Source: JAAUTS01 sp034440395
GTDB lineage: Bacteria > Verrucomicrobiota > Verrucomicrobiia > Methylacidiphilales > JAAUTS01
Length of the DNA: 45,122 nt
Direction: 5' to 3'
Assembly (NCBI GenBank): GCA_034440395.1
Contig: JAWXBW010000052.1
Coordinates: 1 to 45,122 of the forward strand
Shown here one piece after another: positions 7,148-16,356 of this stretch. The notes beneath the pieces are model-generated. The model did not search any database. It saw nothing but the letters and a program-made list of their open reading frames with translations, and had not been told where the DNA came from. How positions within the stretch are numbered: the stretch's first letter is position 1; every line of letters starts with the position of its first letter. The position numbers were made by a program, and so were the translations under genes.

Positions 7148-8809
7148 ATGATTTCTCAGCCCCTTCATCATTATCCGCCCTTCCCACAGATCGATTTACC
7201 TAATCGCCAATGGCCTAGCCGTTCTCTTAACGCACCGCCCATCTGGTGCAGCGTCGATTTACGTGATGGGAACCAAGCCTTAGCTGTTCCCATGACCGTG
7301 GCTCAGAAATTGGAAATGTTTGAAGCCTTGGTTCAAATAGGATTCAAACAAATTGAGGTCGGCTTTCCTTCTGCCTCTAACACAGAATTCGATTTCATTC
7401 GTCGCTTGATTGATGAAAATCGTGTTCCAGAAGATGTAACCTTGCAGGTGCTTGTGCAGGCGCGGGAGGACTTAATCGAAAGGACAGTGCAATCCTTGGT
7501 CGGTGCGAAAAATGTGATCATCCATCTTTACAACTCGACATCTCCTGCTCAGCGCAAGGTGGTCTTTGGCTTGGATCAGCCCGCCATCGTACAGGTGGCC
7601 GTGCAGGGAGCTACATGGATTAAAGAGAGGCTTCATTACTTAGCTGATAGTGAAGTGACGTTACAATATTCTCCTGAGAGCTTTTCCGCAACGGAGCTTA
7701 CCTTTTCTTTAGAAATTTGCCACGCTGTAATGGCTGTGTGGCAGCCTACGCCTGAGCATAAAATTATTTTAAACCTTCCCGATACCGTGGAAGTCGCCAT
7801 GTGTAATGTCTATGCTGACCAGATCGAATGGTTTATTCGCCATTTAGACAATCGAGAATCCGTCATCATCAGTGTTCACACCCACAACGACCGCGGCACA
7901 GGCGTAGCGGCCACGGAGCTAGCCTTGTTAGCTGGAGCGGAACGGGTAGAAGGCACCCTCTTTGGAAATGGAGAGCGTACAGGTAACCTTGATATCGTGA
8001 TCGTGGCACTCAATTTTTATAGCCAAGGCATCCACCCTGGTTTGGATTTAAGTAACATGCCTAAAATTCGTGAAATGTATGAACACTGCACCGGCATGAC
8101 CGTGCCTCCGCGCCAACCTTACGGCGGAGATCTCGTCTTCACCGCCTTCTCTGGCTCCCATCAAGACGCCATTAAAAAAGGCTTCGCTTACATGAAGGAG
8201 GCTCCTCTGGGCACGCCTTGGACGGTGCCTTACCTTGTCATAAATCCCTCCGACTTAGGTCGTGAATACAAGGAAGTTATTCGCGTCAATAGTCAGTCTG
8301 GTAAAGGCGGTATCGCTTACTTATTAGAAAGTGACTACAGCCTGATCCTGCCCAAAGAGATGCAACGCGAGTTCGGCCCCATTGCCAATGATCAAGTAGA
8401 TCGCCTAGGTCGTGAAGTAAGTGCCGCTGAATTAAAAGACATGTTTTGGAAAGAATACGTCGAACGCAACGCTCCTTACCAACTCGTTCATTTTCATGCT
8501 GATGGCACGGGCGGCCAGATCGCCTGCCGCGCCACCGTTAATCATCACGGTAAGGAATGGAAAATAATCGGTGCAGGTAATGGTCCCATCGCCGCCTTTG
8601 TCGATGGCTTAATCAAGTGCGGAGCTCCAGAATTTGCTGTCCGCGCCTATTCCGAACATTCCCTCGGCACAGGAACGGAAGCCAACGCCATCGCCTATAT
8701 CCAAATTAAAACCCAAACGGGTCACACTAAATTCGGAGCGGGCACAGATACCAACATTGAGCTAGCCTCCATCAAAGCCATTCTCAGTGCCTTAAACCGC
8801 CTAGATTAA
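7148..8809 (+). CDS. leuA: 2-isopropylmalate synthase, long fungal-like type
   Basis: Condenses acetyl-CoA with 2-oxoisovalerate, the first committed step of leucine synthesis. The 553-residue length and the N-terminal PNRQWPSRSLNAPPIWCSVD match the long LeuA type found in actinobacteria, fungi and many PVC bacteria. The TIM barrel has the metal/substrate motif DLRDGNQAL and the metal ligands in SVHTHNDRGTGVA, followed by GNGERTGN. The C-terminal part (from about residue 430) is the regulatory domain that binds leucine, with GGQIACRATV and the GTGTEANAIAY stretch. No other leucine gene is nearby. The upstream stretch may be a structured leader. Confidence 0.95.
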   Translation: MISQPLHHYPPFPQIDLPNRQWPSRSLNAPPIWCSVDLRDGNQALAVPMTVAQKLEMFEALVQIGFKQIEVGFPSASNTEFDFIRRLIDENRVPEDVTLQVLVQAREDLIERTVQSLVGAKNVIIHLYNSTSPAQRKVVFGLDQPAIVQVAVQGATWIKERLHYLADSEVTLQYSPESFSATELTFSLEICHAVMAVWQPTPEHKIILNLPDTVEVAMCNVYADQIEWFIRHLDNRESVIISVHTHNDRGTGVAATELALLAGAERVEGTLFGNGERTGNLDIVIVALNFYSQGIHPGLDLSNMPKIREMYEHCTGMTVPPRQPYGGDLVFTAFSGSHQDAIKKGFAYMKEAPLGTPWTVPYLVINPSDLGREYKEVIRVNSQSGKGGIAYLLESDYSLILPKEMQREFGPIANDQVDRLGREVSAAELKDMFWKEYVERNAPYQLVHFHADGTGGQIACRATVNHHGKEWKIIGAGNGPIAAFVDGLIKCGAPEFAVRAYSEHSLGTGTEANAIAYIQIKTQTGHTKFGAGTDTNIELASIKAILSALNRLD

Positions 8810-8848
8810 ATCGCAACTTCAAATGATTTTAGTGGTATAATCATTTTG

Positions 8849-9664
8849 ATGAAACCATGGTTACTTCCACTTGGTGTAGGACTCCTTGCGGGAAGTTGTA
8901 GTGTTTTTGCGGTATTAAATTTTCAACACAAGTCTGAACTAAAAAATTTGATTCAAGAATCACAACAACTTTTAATAACCCAAACCGAACAAGAACAAAA
9001 CCTCCTCGCCGTCCAAGAAAGAGCAAGCAACCTCGAAGAAGCCAATCGTGAATTGGCCTTTAAACTTCAAAGCACCCCCACGGAAGATACTGCCAAAACC
9101 TTGGAAAATCGCATGGATCCGCTACCTGATCCTACCGAACAAAGACGCCAAGCTCTCGCCCAAATCCAACAGCGCAACCTCGCCCGTTGGAGTAAATCCC
9201 TGAACCTGCGCCCTGACCAACTCACACGCCTTAACCAAATTCTCCAAAATCAATTACTTAACCCCCAAGCTGACAACGCTAAAAATTTTAGTGAATTGCA
9301 GAATGAACTTTTAAAACTCCTAACTCCAGAACAGCGAGCAGACTATGACCGCATCCAAGCTCGCGAAACTCAAGCCCGCACCGAGCTACGTGTTAACGTT
9401 CAACTTTCTCGCGTCCAATCCATGTTTGATTTATCTGAACCACAAAAAGATCAAATCTTTCAACGCTTCGCCGCCATCGAACAAACCAATCCCGGCACGA
9501 CCGCTTCTAGCCAAGAACAACGCCAGCAACAAGCTCAACGCCGAGCTACCGCATTAGAAGGTATTTTAAAACCTGAACAAATTAAGGACTATCAAGAAGC
9601 GCTGTCGAACCGAACTAGTCGTGGTGATTTCCGAGGCCAAGGTTGGACCTCAGGCAACTACTAA
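8849..9664 (+). CDS. Exported coiled-coil protein with CpxP/Spy-like motifs
   Basis: A 271-residue protein starting at the ATG 8849. An N-terminal hydrophobic segment (MKPWLLPLGVGLLAGSCSVFAVL) acts as anchor or signal. Residues about 25-75 form a glutamine/glutamate-rich coiled coil. The rest is helical, with two similar blocks: LRPDQLTRLNQIL then LLTPEQRADYDRI, and LSEPQKDQIFQRF then LKPEQIKDYQEAL. The LTPEQ-type turns resemble the LTXXQ motif of periplasmic CpxP/Spy chaperones, but the similarity is weak. Probably periplasmic. It is 39 bases after leuA; a functional link is not implied. Confidence 0.7.
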   Translation: MKPWLLPLGVGLLAGSCSVFAVLNFQHKSELKNLIQESQQLLITQTEQEQNLLAVQERASNLEEANRELAFKLQSTPTEDTAKTLENRMDPLPDPTEQRRQALAQIQQRNLARWSKSLNLRPDQLTRLNQILQNQLLNPQADNAKNFSELQNELLKLLTPEQRADYDRIQARETQARTELRVNVQLSRVQSMFDLSEPQKDQIFQRFAAIEQTNPGTTASSQEQRQQQAQRRATALEGILKPEQIKDYQEALSNRTSRGDFRGQGWTSGNY

Positions 9665-9687
9665 TTCCACCAAGGGACAAATACTTT

Positions 9688-9912
9688 TCAAAAAAACGTT
9701 GTTTGCTCTGCCACTTGCTTAACGGGCGAATCCGCCGAAACACTCTGTGCCTCCTTGTAAGCGAGCGTAAATGCCTCCGGCGCCATTCCCTCGTGATAAG
9801 CAGCGAGTAGCTCCCGCTGCGGAAGATCATAAACGGAAAGAGCATTGCGCTGCGATCCCTGTGACAGGTGGCGATCCACCGCTAATTCAAATTCTTGATA
9901 ACTCAAGCTCAC
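9688..9912 (-). CDS. Small hypothetical protein
   Basis: A 74-residue acidic/helical protein with a GTG start. Its composition (FELAVDRHLSQG, YDLPQRELLAAYHEGM, EAFTLAYKEAQSV) is more protein-like than the antisense frame. No family recognised, no signal peptide and no clear ribosome binding site. It stands alone between the coiled-coil gene and lpxD. Confidence 0.45.
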   Translation of the reverse strand: MSLSYQEFELAVDRHLSQGSQRNALSVYDLPQRELLAAYHEGMAPEAFTLAYKEAQSVSADSPVKQVAEQTTFF

Positions 9913-10117
9913 TCAGAAATTGCAGCTTATTATAAGAAAGGTACAAGATTAATTTTTTAAAGGATATTGCCTTGCGCTCACGCACAAGTAACCCAAGTAA
10001 ATACCTCTGGCAAAATGCGCTATGGTTTTCCAGCGACGGCTCCAAAACGACATTTTTGTATATGTCTTTTTCAAAATAAGGAGGCTGATCTTTTAGACAA
10101 ACTCAACCAACGCAGAT

Positions 10118-11140
10118 TTAGTCTTCTTTCTTCGCTGCTGCTTCCAACACTTTTAGTCTAGCGTAAATCTCTGGTAATTTTTGTATCAATGCTTCGGTCT
10201 GCATGTTCTCACGCATGGGCTTAGCAGGGCCGCCGCGATAGACCCCCGCTTCGGTCAAATCTTTTGTCACGGCTGACCAACCCGTTACACTTACTTTATC
10301 CGCAATACGGACGTGGCCGACAATGGCGGATTGCCCCCCGATAGTATTATATTTACCTAAACTTGCGCTACCCGAAATACCTACTTGCGCCACAATGATC
10401 GAGTGAGCCCCGATCACGACATTGTGAGCAATCATGACAAGATTATCTATCTTACACCCCTCCTGAATCCATGTCTTATCAAAACGGCCACGGTCGATCG
10501 TTGAGTTTGAACCAATCTCGACATCATCATCAATTTGCACGTAACCCAGCTGGGGAACTTTGACGTAGCGCTCTTGGCTGAACTCATAACCAAAACCGTC
10601 CGAGCCGATCACCACGCCTGAGTGCATGATAACTCGCATCCCTAACTTTGAACGTTCCCGCAGCGTTACGCGTGGGTGCATGAAGCAGTGATCTCCCAAG
10701 ACGGAGTCGTGCCCAACATAACCGCCTGCGCCCACATGCACCCCATCCCCAATGATCACTCCAGGCTCCACCACGGCATGGGGACCGATGTGGACACCTG
10801 CACCTAGCTGAGCGGTGGGATCTACCACGGACGTAGGGTGTATGCCTGCCAGCCAAGGAATGGGTAAGGGAGCATAAAGTGCTGCAACTTTAGCAAAAGC
10901 CGTAGAAGGGTTGTCCACACGCAAAGTAGCTGCACATACTTTGGCGGTAGAATCACGCGGTATAATGATTGCGCCAGCCTTACTTTCTAAGGCTTGTTTG
11001 ATGTAACGCGGATTCCCTAAAAAGGCTAGTTGATCTGGTTCCGCGCGCCCGAGATCGTTGATACCCCGGATTACAAGAGTGGGGTCACCCGTCAGCTCAG
11101 CTTTAAGCAACTCCGCAATCTCCCCCAGCTGCCGTAACAT
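10118..11140 (-). CDS. lpxD: UDP-3-O-acylglucosamine N-acyltransferase
   Basis: Adds the N-linked 3-hydroxyacyl chain to UDP-3-O-acyl-glucosamine in lipid A synthesis. The 340-residue protein has the LpxD N-terminal uridine-binding domain (GDPTLVIRGINDLGRAEPDQLAFLGNPRY). A left-handed beta-helix of hexapeptide repeats follows from about residue 100 to 300 (VHIGPHAVVEPGVIIGDGV and so on). The catalytic His sits in IAHNVVIGAHS. A short C-terminal helix has GGPAKPMREN. It follows skp and bamA in the same direction, the widespread bamA-skp-lpxD order, with 24 bases between skp and lpxD. lpxA and fabZ do not follow here. Confidence 0.96.
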   Translation of the reverse strand: MLRQLGEIAELLKAELTGDPTLVIRGINDLGRAEPDQLAFLGNPRYIKQALESKAGAIIIPRDSTAKVCAATLRVDNPSTAFAKVAALYAPLPIPWLAGIHPTSVVDPTAQLGAGVHIGPHAVVEPGVIIGDGVHVGAGGYVGHDSVLGDHCFMHPRVTLRERSKLGMRVIMHSGVVIGSDGFGYEFSQERYVKVPQLGYVQIDDDVEIGSNSTIDRGRFDKTWIQEGCKIDNLVMIAHNVVIGAHSIIVAQVGISGSASLGKYNTIGGQSAIVGHVRIADKVSVTGWSAVTKDLTEAGVYRGGPAKPMRENMQTEALIQKLPEIYARLKVLEAAAKKED

Positions 11141-11164
11141 GACTGTGAGTGTAGGTGAAAAAGC

Positions 11165-11785
11165 TTAGGGCTTCTTAGTATCTGGCTTAGCGTCAGCTTT
11201 AGGCTCAGACTTTGCATCGCCTGCGGGCTTGCTTTTGTTTAATGCTTTAACAATTTCAGCCGTAATATCTGTCATGCCTTCTTCATAAATCAAAACTGCC
11301 GTGCCATTCAAGGTCATGCCTGATTTATCTAAAACCATATTGTATTTGCCCTTAGCAAAAGATTTAATTTCTGTACTGATCTCATCAACAATTGTCTTAC
11401 GCATACGTTGTTGGCTGTCTTGAAACATTTTAGAAGTCTGATTAGCGAATTGCTGCATCTCATTTTCACGAACCTGAGCATCTCCCACTTTTTCTTTTAA
11501 TTTCTGTTCTTTTTCTTTTTTAGCGGCATCACTGGAACTGGGGTCTTTAGCACCTTCTTGCAGAGATTTAATTTGCTCAACTAGTTTACGATAATCTTCC
11601 CGTTTGTCGTCCATGGACTTTTGATAGCCCGTCATGTCTGTCTTGAGACGCTCTTGAGCTTCATCTGTTTTATAATACTGCTTAAAACATTCTTGCATAT
11701 CAACCAGAGCTATCTTGGTCTGTGCAGACAAGGGGGATAGTAAGGCACCTAACATTAAAAACGCGGAAACAATGGTTGATCTCAT
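11165..11785 (-). CDS. skp: OmpH/Skp-family periplasmic chaperone
   Basis: Skp trimers hold unfolded outer-membrane proteins in the periplasm. This 206-residue protein has a signal peptide (about residues 1-21, ending LSAQ). The Skp core opens KIALVDMQECFKQY, followed by a long charged coiled-coil hairpin with an EQKLKEK-type run and a C-terminal KYNMVLDKSG segment typical of the family. A lysine/aspartate-rich tail of about 25 residues is extra. It sits 15 bases after bamA and 24 before lpxD, so it is part of that operon and serves BamA substrates. Confidence 0.92.
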   Translation of the reverse strand: MRSTIVSAFLMLGALLSPLSAQTKIALVDMQECFKQYYKTDEAQERLKTDMTGYQKSMDDKREDYRKLVEQIKSLQEGAKDPSSSDAAKKEKEQKLKEKVGDAQVRENEMQQFANQTSKMFQDSQQRMRKTIVDEISTEIKSFAKGKYNMVLDKSGMTLNGTAVLIYEEGMTDITAEIVKALNKSKPAGDAKSEPKADAKPDTKKP

Positions 11786-11800
11786 AAGTATTAAAGTTAA

Positions 11801-14191
11801 CTAGAATTGATAGCCCACGTCAAAGTGGAATTTTATTGAACCTGTTGGCTCAAACTTGCCGTACTCCATCAACGGAGTGCCTAAGTCTAATCTCAAAGGT
11901 CCAATTGGTAGATTTAGCCTCAAGCCCACGCCTGTTCCTATCGCAAATTGATTCACGGAATAATCAAAGGCTTTCGCATTATTAAAGCCTCCGTCAACAA
12001 AAACTGCTCCGCGCACACGATCAATAATCGGGAAGGTAATTTCACCATTAACATAAGCCATGGTCTGCCCACCAAATGGCTCACCCTGCGAATCACGCGG
12101 TCCGATGTCACGATTATTAAAGCCGCGAATAGAACGAGAGCCGCCGATAAAAGTGCGATCAAATAAGGGAGGAATCGTTGTGTCATCATAACTATCCACC
12201 ACCGTTGTTGCTCCACCTAATGAGAAAATAAGGTCGTGTGGAAGCAAGAAGAACTTCGTCCCTTCTAACTCTAATTTCCAAATATTCGTATCTCCCATGA
12301 GCGGGCCGCCAGCACCTTCCGCCGAGAATTCCACTTTTTCACCGCTACGCGTTAGGAATAGATCATCACGAGAATCGTAAGTTAAGGTCGCCCGAACTGA
12401 GCTTTTTGTGCGGTAGCCAGCTTCTGCTTGTAATGCCGGCGAAGCGGCAGGGTCAACATCTAATATCCCGATGTTTTCTGCCTGATAGCGCAATCCTAAG
12501 CGCCAGAATTGATTCAATGCCTTACCCACACGAACGGCGGCACCATAACGCTCCGTATCGTAAAGACTGCTATTGTAGCTAGCTTGGTTGTAGAATAAAT
12601 CAAAGCCAAAGGACAGCTGGCGATTTAAGAACCATGGTTCTGTCCAGCTGACGAGGAAGTCACGACGCGTTAAACCATATTGAAGCCGCGTACGGAATTT
12701 TTGACCTGCTCCCGTGAAGGTCGGGAAGTTCATAAAGTCAAAGTTGCCCTGACTTAATTCCACGAAACCAAGAAGGCTGTCCACCGTGCTAAAACCTACC
12801 CCGAAGGTGACTGAACCTGTGCGCTGTTCTTCAACAGTGACAACCATATCCTTACGGTTAGGCACGGCCGTATCTTGCGCGCTAATATCTACTTTAGAAA
12901 AATAACCTAAATTCTGTAAACGCTTTTTGCTGGCTTCTACTCGGACGGAATCATACACCTCACCCGGTGCCACCGCTAACTCACGACGCAGCACTTTATC
13001 CATGGTGCGGTTGTTGCCTTGAATAATAATGCGCTCAACGAAGGACTGATCATTTTCCGAAAGAGAATAAAGAATGTCCATCTTACCGCTGGCAATGTTC
13101 GGTTGACGTAAGGGAGTGACGTTGGCATCAATATAACCACGTTCACCATAAAGATCAGTGATCGCTTTCCTGTCGGCTTCCAGACCCTGAGGCGAAAAGA
13201 TGCCTGTCTCTTTCATGGTCAGACGCCCCATGATTTGCTCAGCCGTGAAGAGCTCATTCTTCTCAAAATTAATACGCCCGACCCGGTATTGGATTCCCTC
13301 AAAAACAATGACTTTAATATCAATGACATCTTTCTCAGGATACGTGTAGGCCACGTCCTTAACTTGCATGTCAATGTAACCATTCTTCTGATAAAATTCT
13401 TTAAGCGCCTTTAAGTCGTCCTTCATCTGATCTTCTTTGAGCAGACCCGACTTGTTAAAGAAAGAGAGCCAATTCTTTTTCTTAGTTTTAAATGTTTTGC
13501 GTAGTTCTTTTTCATCAAACGTGGCGTTACCTTCAAACGTCACAAAACGCACGTAGGCTTTGCCTTCTTCCGCAATGGTAAAGGTCACCACGGCGCGCCC
13601 AGCTTGCTCATTAATATCTATCTTATACTCCACCGTTGCCTTGGGGAAACCCTTGGAGCGGTAGTATTCTAAAACCTTGCGCGAATCATCCGCAATTTTT
13701 TGTTCGCTCAATGGATCGCCCGCTTTGCTCTTCATTTCTTTGCGAATGCGCTTTTCTTTAATCTTATCGAAGCCAACAATGATAATGTCTTTTACCGTAG
13801 GCTTAGGTTGCACGATCACGACAACTTTGACGCCGTCCGCTATCGGTTCATCATAAATACGCAGGTTAACAAAAAGACCCGTGGCATAAAGATTACGAAC
13901 ATCTTCCTCAACTGCCGTGAGGCTGTAAGGCTGGCCAACTGAAGTGCGCATGTTCGAGAGGATAACGCTGCGATCCACCGAACGAGGTCCCGCATATTCG
14001 ATTTCGACTTCCTTAACGATGGGACCCTTAGACAAAGGGCTGTCCGCAGCTGCGGGGGGCTTGACCAAGGTCTTACCCTCTGGCACGGCCACAGGCTGGG
14101 CTGGAAGTTGCAGGGTCGAGACCACAATCAAGAGCCCTAGTAGGCTCGTGCTTAACATGCGTTTTAGGCACTTTCTTGTAGCTTCTTGCAT
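11801..14191 (-). CDS. bamA: Outer-membrane protein assembly factor BamA
   Basis: Core of the machine that inserts beta-barrel proteins into the outer membrane. The 796-residue length matches the family. A signal peptide (about residues 12-32) is followed by POTRA domains between about residue 55 and 430, each starting with a V-x-x-I/V pattern (IVKEVEIEYAG, TVKDIIIVGFDKIKE, YVRFVTFEGNATF, YRVGRINFEKN, FVERIIIQGNN). The C-terminal Omp85 barrel carries FIGGSRSIRGFNNRDIGPR (the VRGF/Y loop-6 motif) and ends in a terminal aromatic, VGYQF. First gene of a bamA-skp-lpxD unit, 157 bases after rplI, so a separate promoter is likely. Confidence 0.97.
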   Translation of the reverse strand: MQEATRKCLKRMLSTSLLGLLIVVSTLQLPAQPVAVPEGKTLVKPPAAADSPLSKGPIVKEVEIEYAGPRSVDRSVILSNMRTSVGQPYSLTAVEEDVRNLYATGLFVNLRIYDEPIADGVKVVVIVQPKPTVKDIIIVGFDKIKEKRIRKEMKSKAGDPLSEQKIADDSRKVLEYYRSKGFPKATVEYKIDINEQAGRAVVTFTIAEEGKAYVRFVTFEGNATFDEKELRKTFKTKKKNWLSFFNKSGLLKEDQMKDDLKALKEFYQKNGYIDMQVKDVAYTYPEKDVIDIKVIVFEGIQYRVGRINFEKNELFTAEQIMGRLTMKETGIFSPQGLEADRKAITDLYGERGYIDANVTPLRQPNIASGKMDILYSLSENDQSFVERIIIQGNNRTMDKVLRRELAVAPGEVYDSVRVEASKKRLQNLGYFSKVDISAQDTAVPNRKDMVVTVEEQRTGSVTFGVGFSTVDSLLGFVELSQGNFDFMNFPTFTGAGQKFRTRLQYGLTRRDFLVSWTEPWFLNRQLSFGFDLFYNQASYNSSLYDTERYGAAVRVGKALNQFWRLGLRYQAENIGILDVDPAASPALQAEAGYRTKSSVRATLTYDSRDDLFLTRSGEKVEFSAEGAGGPLMGDTNIWKLELEGTKFFLLPHDLIFSLGGATTVVDSYDDTTIPPLFDRTFIGGSRSIRGFNNRDIGPRDSQGEPFGGQTMAYVNGEITFPIIDRVRGAVFVDGGFNNAKAFDYSVNQFAIGTGVGLRLNLPIGPLRLDLGTPLMEYGKFEPTGSIKFHFDVGYQF

Positions 14192-14348
14192 TATCCAGTG
14201 GTTTTCTTTAGTGCTTTTTTCAAAGACTTGCCTATTTACTCTTTATTGCGTTAAAAGTCTTTGTACTAGCGCAAATTGAAGAATCCTTTGCCTATCGTCA
14301 AGTAGAAACATTTTGCTGCCTCATTTATCATGAGCCAGCTGAACGATT

Positions 14349-14873
14349 TTACTCTTTTGTTTTCTTGGCAGGACGTGGTCTTCTGGGACGTTCATCAGCG
14401 TCTTGCTCTTTAGCGACAACTGCTGTCGGACCTTCTAAAACGATCTTCAGCTTAGCCTGCACGCTCATGGGTAAGTGAATTACCACTTCGTGTTCGCCTA
14501 AGACTTTAAGCGGACGTGGTAGATCGATTTTTTTACGATCCACTTTGTGGCCGAGAATTTCTAAGCGTGCTGCGATATCTTGCGAAGTAACGGAACCGAA
14601 AACTTTTTCCGAGTTACCATGTTCCATCTGGAAAGTGATGGTCACTTTCTTTAAGGCCGTGGCTAATTCTTCCGCCGTATTAAGCTCAGAGGCTTCACGT
14701 GCAGCGCGACGCTTTTTTAAATCTTCTACCATTTTCTTAGAAGCTTGCGTGGCCACTGCGGCCAAATCACGAGGCAACAAAAAGTTGCGGGCATAACCGG
14801 GCTTCACCCGAACCACATCTGCTTCCAAACCTAAACCCGCCACGGGTTTCTTAAGAATCATTTCAATAACCAT
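14349..14873 (-). CDS. rplI: 50S ribosomal protein bL9
   Basis: The N-terminal domain (MILKKPVAGLGLEADVVRVK, GYARNFLLPRDLA) is the classic L9 fold. A long connecting helix with KKMVEDLKKRRAAREA and the C-terminal domain with KVFGSVTSQDIAARL follow. A lysine/arginine-rich tail of about 25 residues makes it longer (174 residues) than the usual 148. AAAGGAG lies nine bases before the ATG. It follows ssb by 48 bases in the rpsF-ssb-rplI order; rpsR, usual between ssb and rplI, is not there. Confidence 0.97.
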   Translation of the reverse strand: MVIEMILKKPVAGLGLEADVVRVKPGYARNFLLPRDLAAVATQASKKMVEDLKKRRAAREASELNTAEELATALKKVTITFQMEHGNSEKVFGSVTSQDIAARLEILGHKVDRKKIDLPRPLKVLGEHEVVIHLPMSVQAKLKIVLEGPTAVVAKEQDADERPRRPRPAKKTKE

Positions 14874-14921
14874 ATTATTTGTCTCCTTTAATCTCTTTTA
14901 AAAAATGTTACCGCTTGCGTG

Positions 14922-15431
14922 TCAAAATGGAATCTCGTCATCCGATGCATCAGGCCCTTGGCTATAGTTATCATCGGGCATCGGCTCAGAACGGTTATCA
15001 GAGCGATTCGAGCTACGGCTCGAACCCGACTCACGATCTCCACCACCAGAAGACGAACGTCCTCCACTGCTGCTACCTCCGCCGCTGCCGCCACCAGCAC
15101 CACTACGGCCTAAAAATTGCACCCGATCTGCCCTGACCCGGAGGCGACTGCGCTTCTCACCCTGTTGGCTTTCCCATTGGTCTAGCTGGAGCCGCCCTTC
15201 GACAAATATAGGCGAACCCTTGGTCAAATACTTTTTGCAATTCTCCGCTTGCGCACCCCAAACAACCACATCCACGTAACAAACCTCTTCCTTCTCTCCG
15301 CCTTCAAGAGTCCGGTAAACCATATTAATCGCTAAGGCCAGATCTCCCACGGCAGCACCTTTCGGCGTGTGCCTTACTTCAGGATCGCGCGTTAGATTAC
15401 CGATTAAGAGGACCTTATTTAAAGAGGCCAT
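14922..15431 (-). CDS. ssb: Single-stranded DNA-binding protein
   Basis: OB-fold domain in residues 1-110 (NKVLLIGNLTRDPEVRHTPK, CYVDVVVWGAQAENCKKYL, KGSPIFVEGRLQLDQWE). A glycine/serine-rich flexible linker and the acidic tip DDEIPF, which docks partner proteins, complete it. The length of 169 residues is normal. It binds single-stranded DNA in replication and repair. Encoded between rpsF and rplI, the standard position. Confidence 0.97.
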   Translation of the reverse strand: MASLNKVLLIGNLTRDPEVRHTPKGAAVGDLALAINMVYRTLEGGEKEEVCYVDVVVWGAQAENCKKYLTKGSPIFVEGRLQLDQWESQQGEKRSRLRVRADRVQFLGRSGAGGGSGGGSSSGGRSSSGGGDRESGSSRSSNRSDNRSEPMPDDNYSQGPDASDDEIPF

Positions 15432-15470
15432 AGGTTTTAATGTGTTCCGAAGAAATCAGCTTAACTAAGC

Positions 15471-15782
15471 TTAGGCCATCGCTTTTTCTTTAAGCGGCTT
15501 GGCGATGAAATTAATCTGACGAAAAACTTTTTTATCGAGAACGAATTTCTGACGCAAAGCATCAACTTTTAAGCTGTCCAAGTCGTAGCGAACGCCGAGA
15601 TAATAGCCTGAGTCGAGTTGACCCGCTACTTGCTCAAATTTACGGCGATCCATGCGTTGAGCGGCGTAAAATTCGCCCCCCAAGGACTCCACGGCCTTCT
15701 TAATTTCTGTTACCACTTCCTCCACCCCTTCTTCCTTGCCTTGCAAGTCTAGGATGAACATTGATTCGTAATGTTTTTTCAT
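15471..15782 (-). CDS. rpsF: 30S ribosomal protein bS6
   Basis: 103 residues beginning MKKHYESMFILD and containing the family pattern GGEFYAAQRMDRRKF. It ends shortly after the core fold, without the acidic tail of enteric S6. Its start overlaps the end of pth by four bases (ATGA), implying translational coupling. Its ribosomal partner bS18 (rpsR) is not in the window. Confidence 0.94.
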   Translation of the reverse strand: MKKHYESMFILDLQGKEEGVEEVVTEIKKAVESLGGEFYAAQRMDRRKFEQVAGQLDSGYYLGVRYDLDSLKVDALRQKFVLDKKVFRQINFIAKPLKEKAMA

Positions 15783-16351
15783 ACTTCTCGATTCACTTCA
15801 TTCATAGCAGCTGCGATTCCCTGATGCTCACACACCTTAAGACCCGCCACTGCTCTTTCCGTCATTTCTTTCAAAACCTTTTTTTCTTCTGAGGCAAAAC
15901 GCCCCAAAACATGATCAGCCAAGTCCACTTGATCTGGTGCTGACCCGACACCGCACTTCAGCCTAGCATAAGCTTGAGTGCTGAGATGTTGCTCAATCGA
16001 GCGTAAACCATTATGGCCTCCCGCTGATCCTTGAGCCTTAAGCCGGAGTTGCCCCAAGCCTAAGCTTACATCATCCACCACCACTAGAACTTGCTCAGGT
16101 TGCAGCTTGAACCAGTCTAAACCTGCTCTTACTGCGACCCCAGAAACATTCATGAAACCGAGTGGCTTTAACAACCAAACTCCTGAAGGAGTCTGCGCTA
16201 TCTCCGCTTTCGCAAACCGAACTTTCTTCCACACCAACTTAAACTCTGTCGCCCATGTGTCTAAGACCATAAAGCCGACATTGTGCCGGGTGCCCGTGTA
16301 TTCAGCACCTGGGTTGCCCAGTCCCACCACAAGCGGGAAGAGGCTACTCAA
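15779..16351 (-). CDS. pth: Peptidyl-tRNA hydrolase
   Basis: Releases tRNA from stalled peptidyl-tRNA. 190 residues with the family signatures: VVGLGNPGAEYTGTRHNVGF (catalytic His in RHNVG), KPLGFMNVSG (usual KPxTFMNxSG), VVVDDVSLGLGQLRLK (catalytic Asp) and GSAGGHNGLRSI. Placed between the bL25 gene and rpsF, with 5 bases to the former and a 4-base overlap with the latter. The bL25-pth pair is a common ribosome-linked arrangement. Confidence 0.96.
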   Translation of the reverse strand: MSSLFPLVVGLGNPGAEYTGTRHNVGFMVLDTWATEFKLVWKKVRFAKAEIAQTPSGVWLLKPLGFMNVSGVAVRAGLDWFKLQPEQVLVVVDDVSLGLGQLRLKAQGSAGGHNGLRSIEQHLSTQAYARLKCGVGSAPDQVDLADHVLGRFASEEKKVLKEMTERAVAGLKVCEHQGIAAAMNEVNREV

Positions 16352-16356
16352 AAAAT

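Noticed and set aside
9967..10161. 64-codon frame from a TTG start overlapping the end of lpxD
   Set aside because: It overlaps lpxD in the opposite direction, and its cysteine/histidine mix matches no pattern I know.
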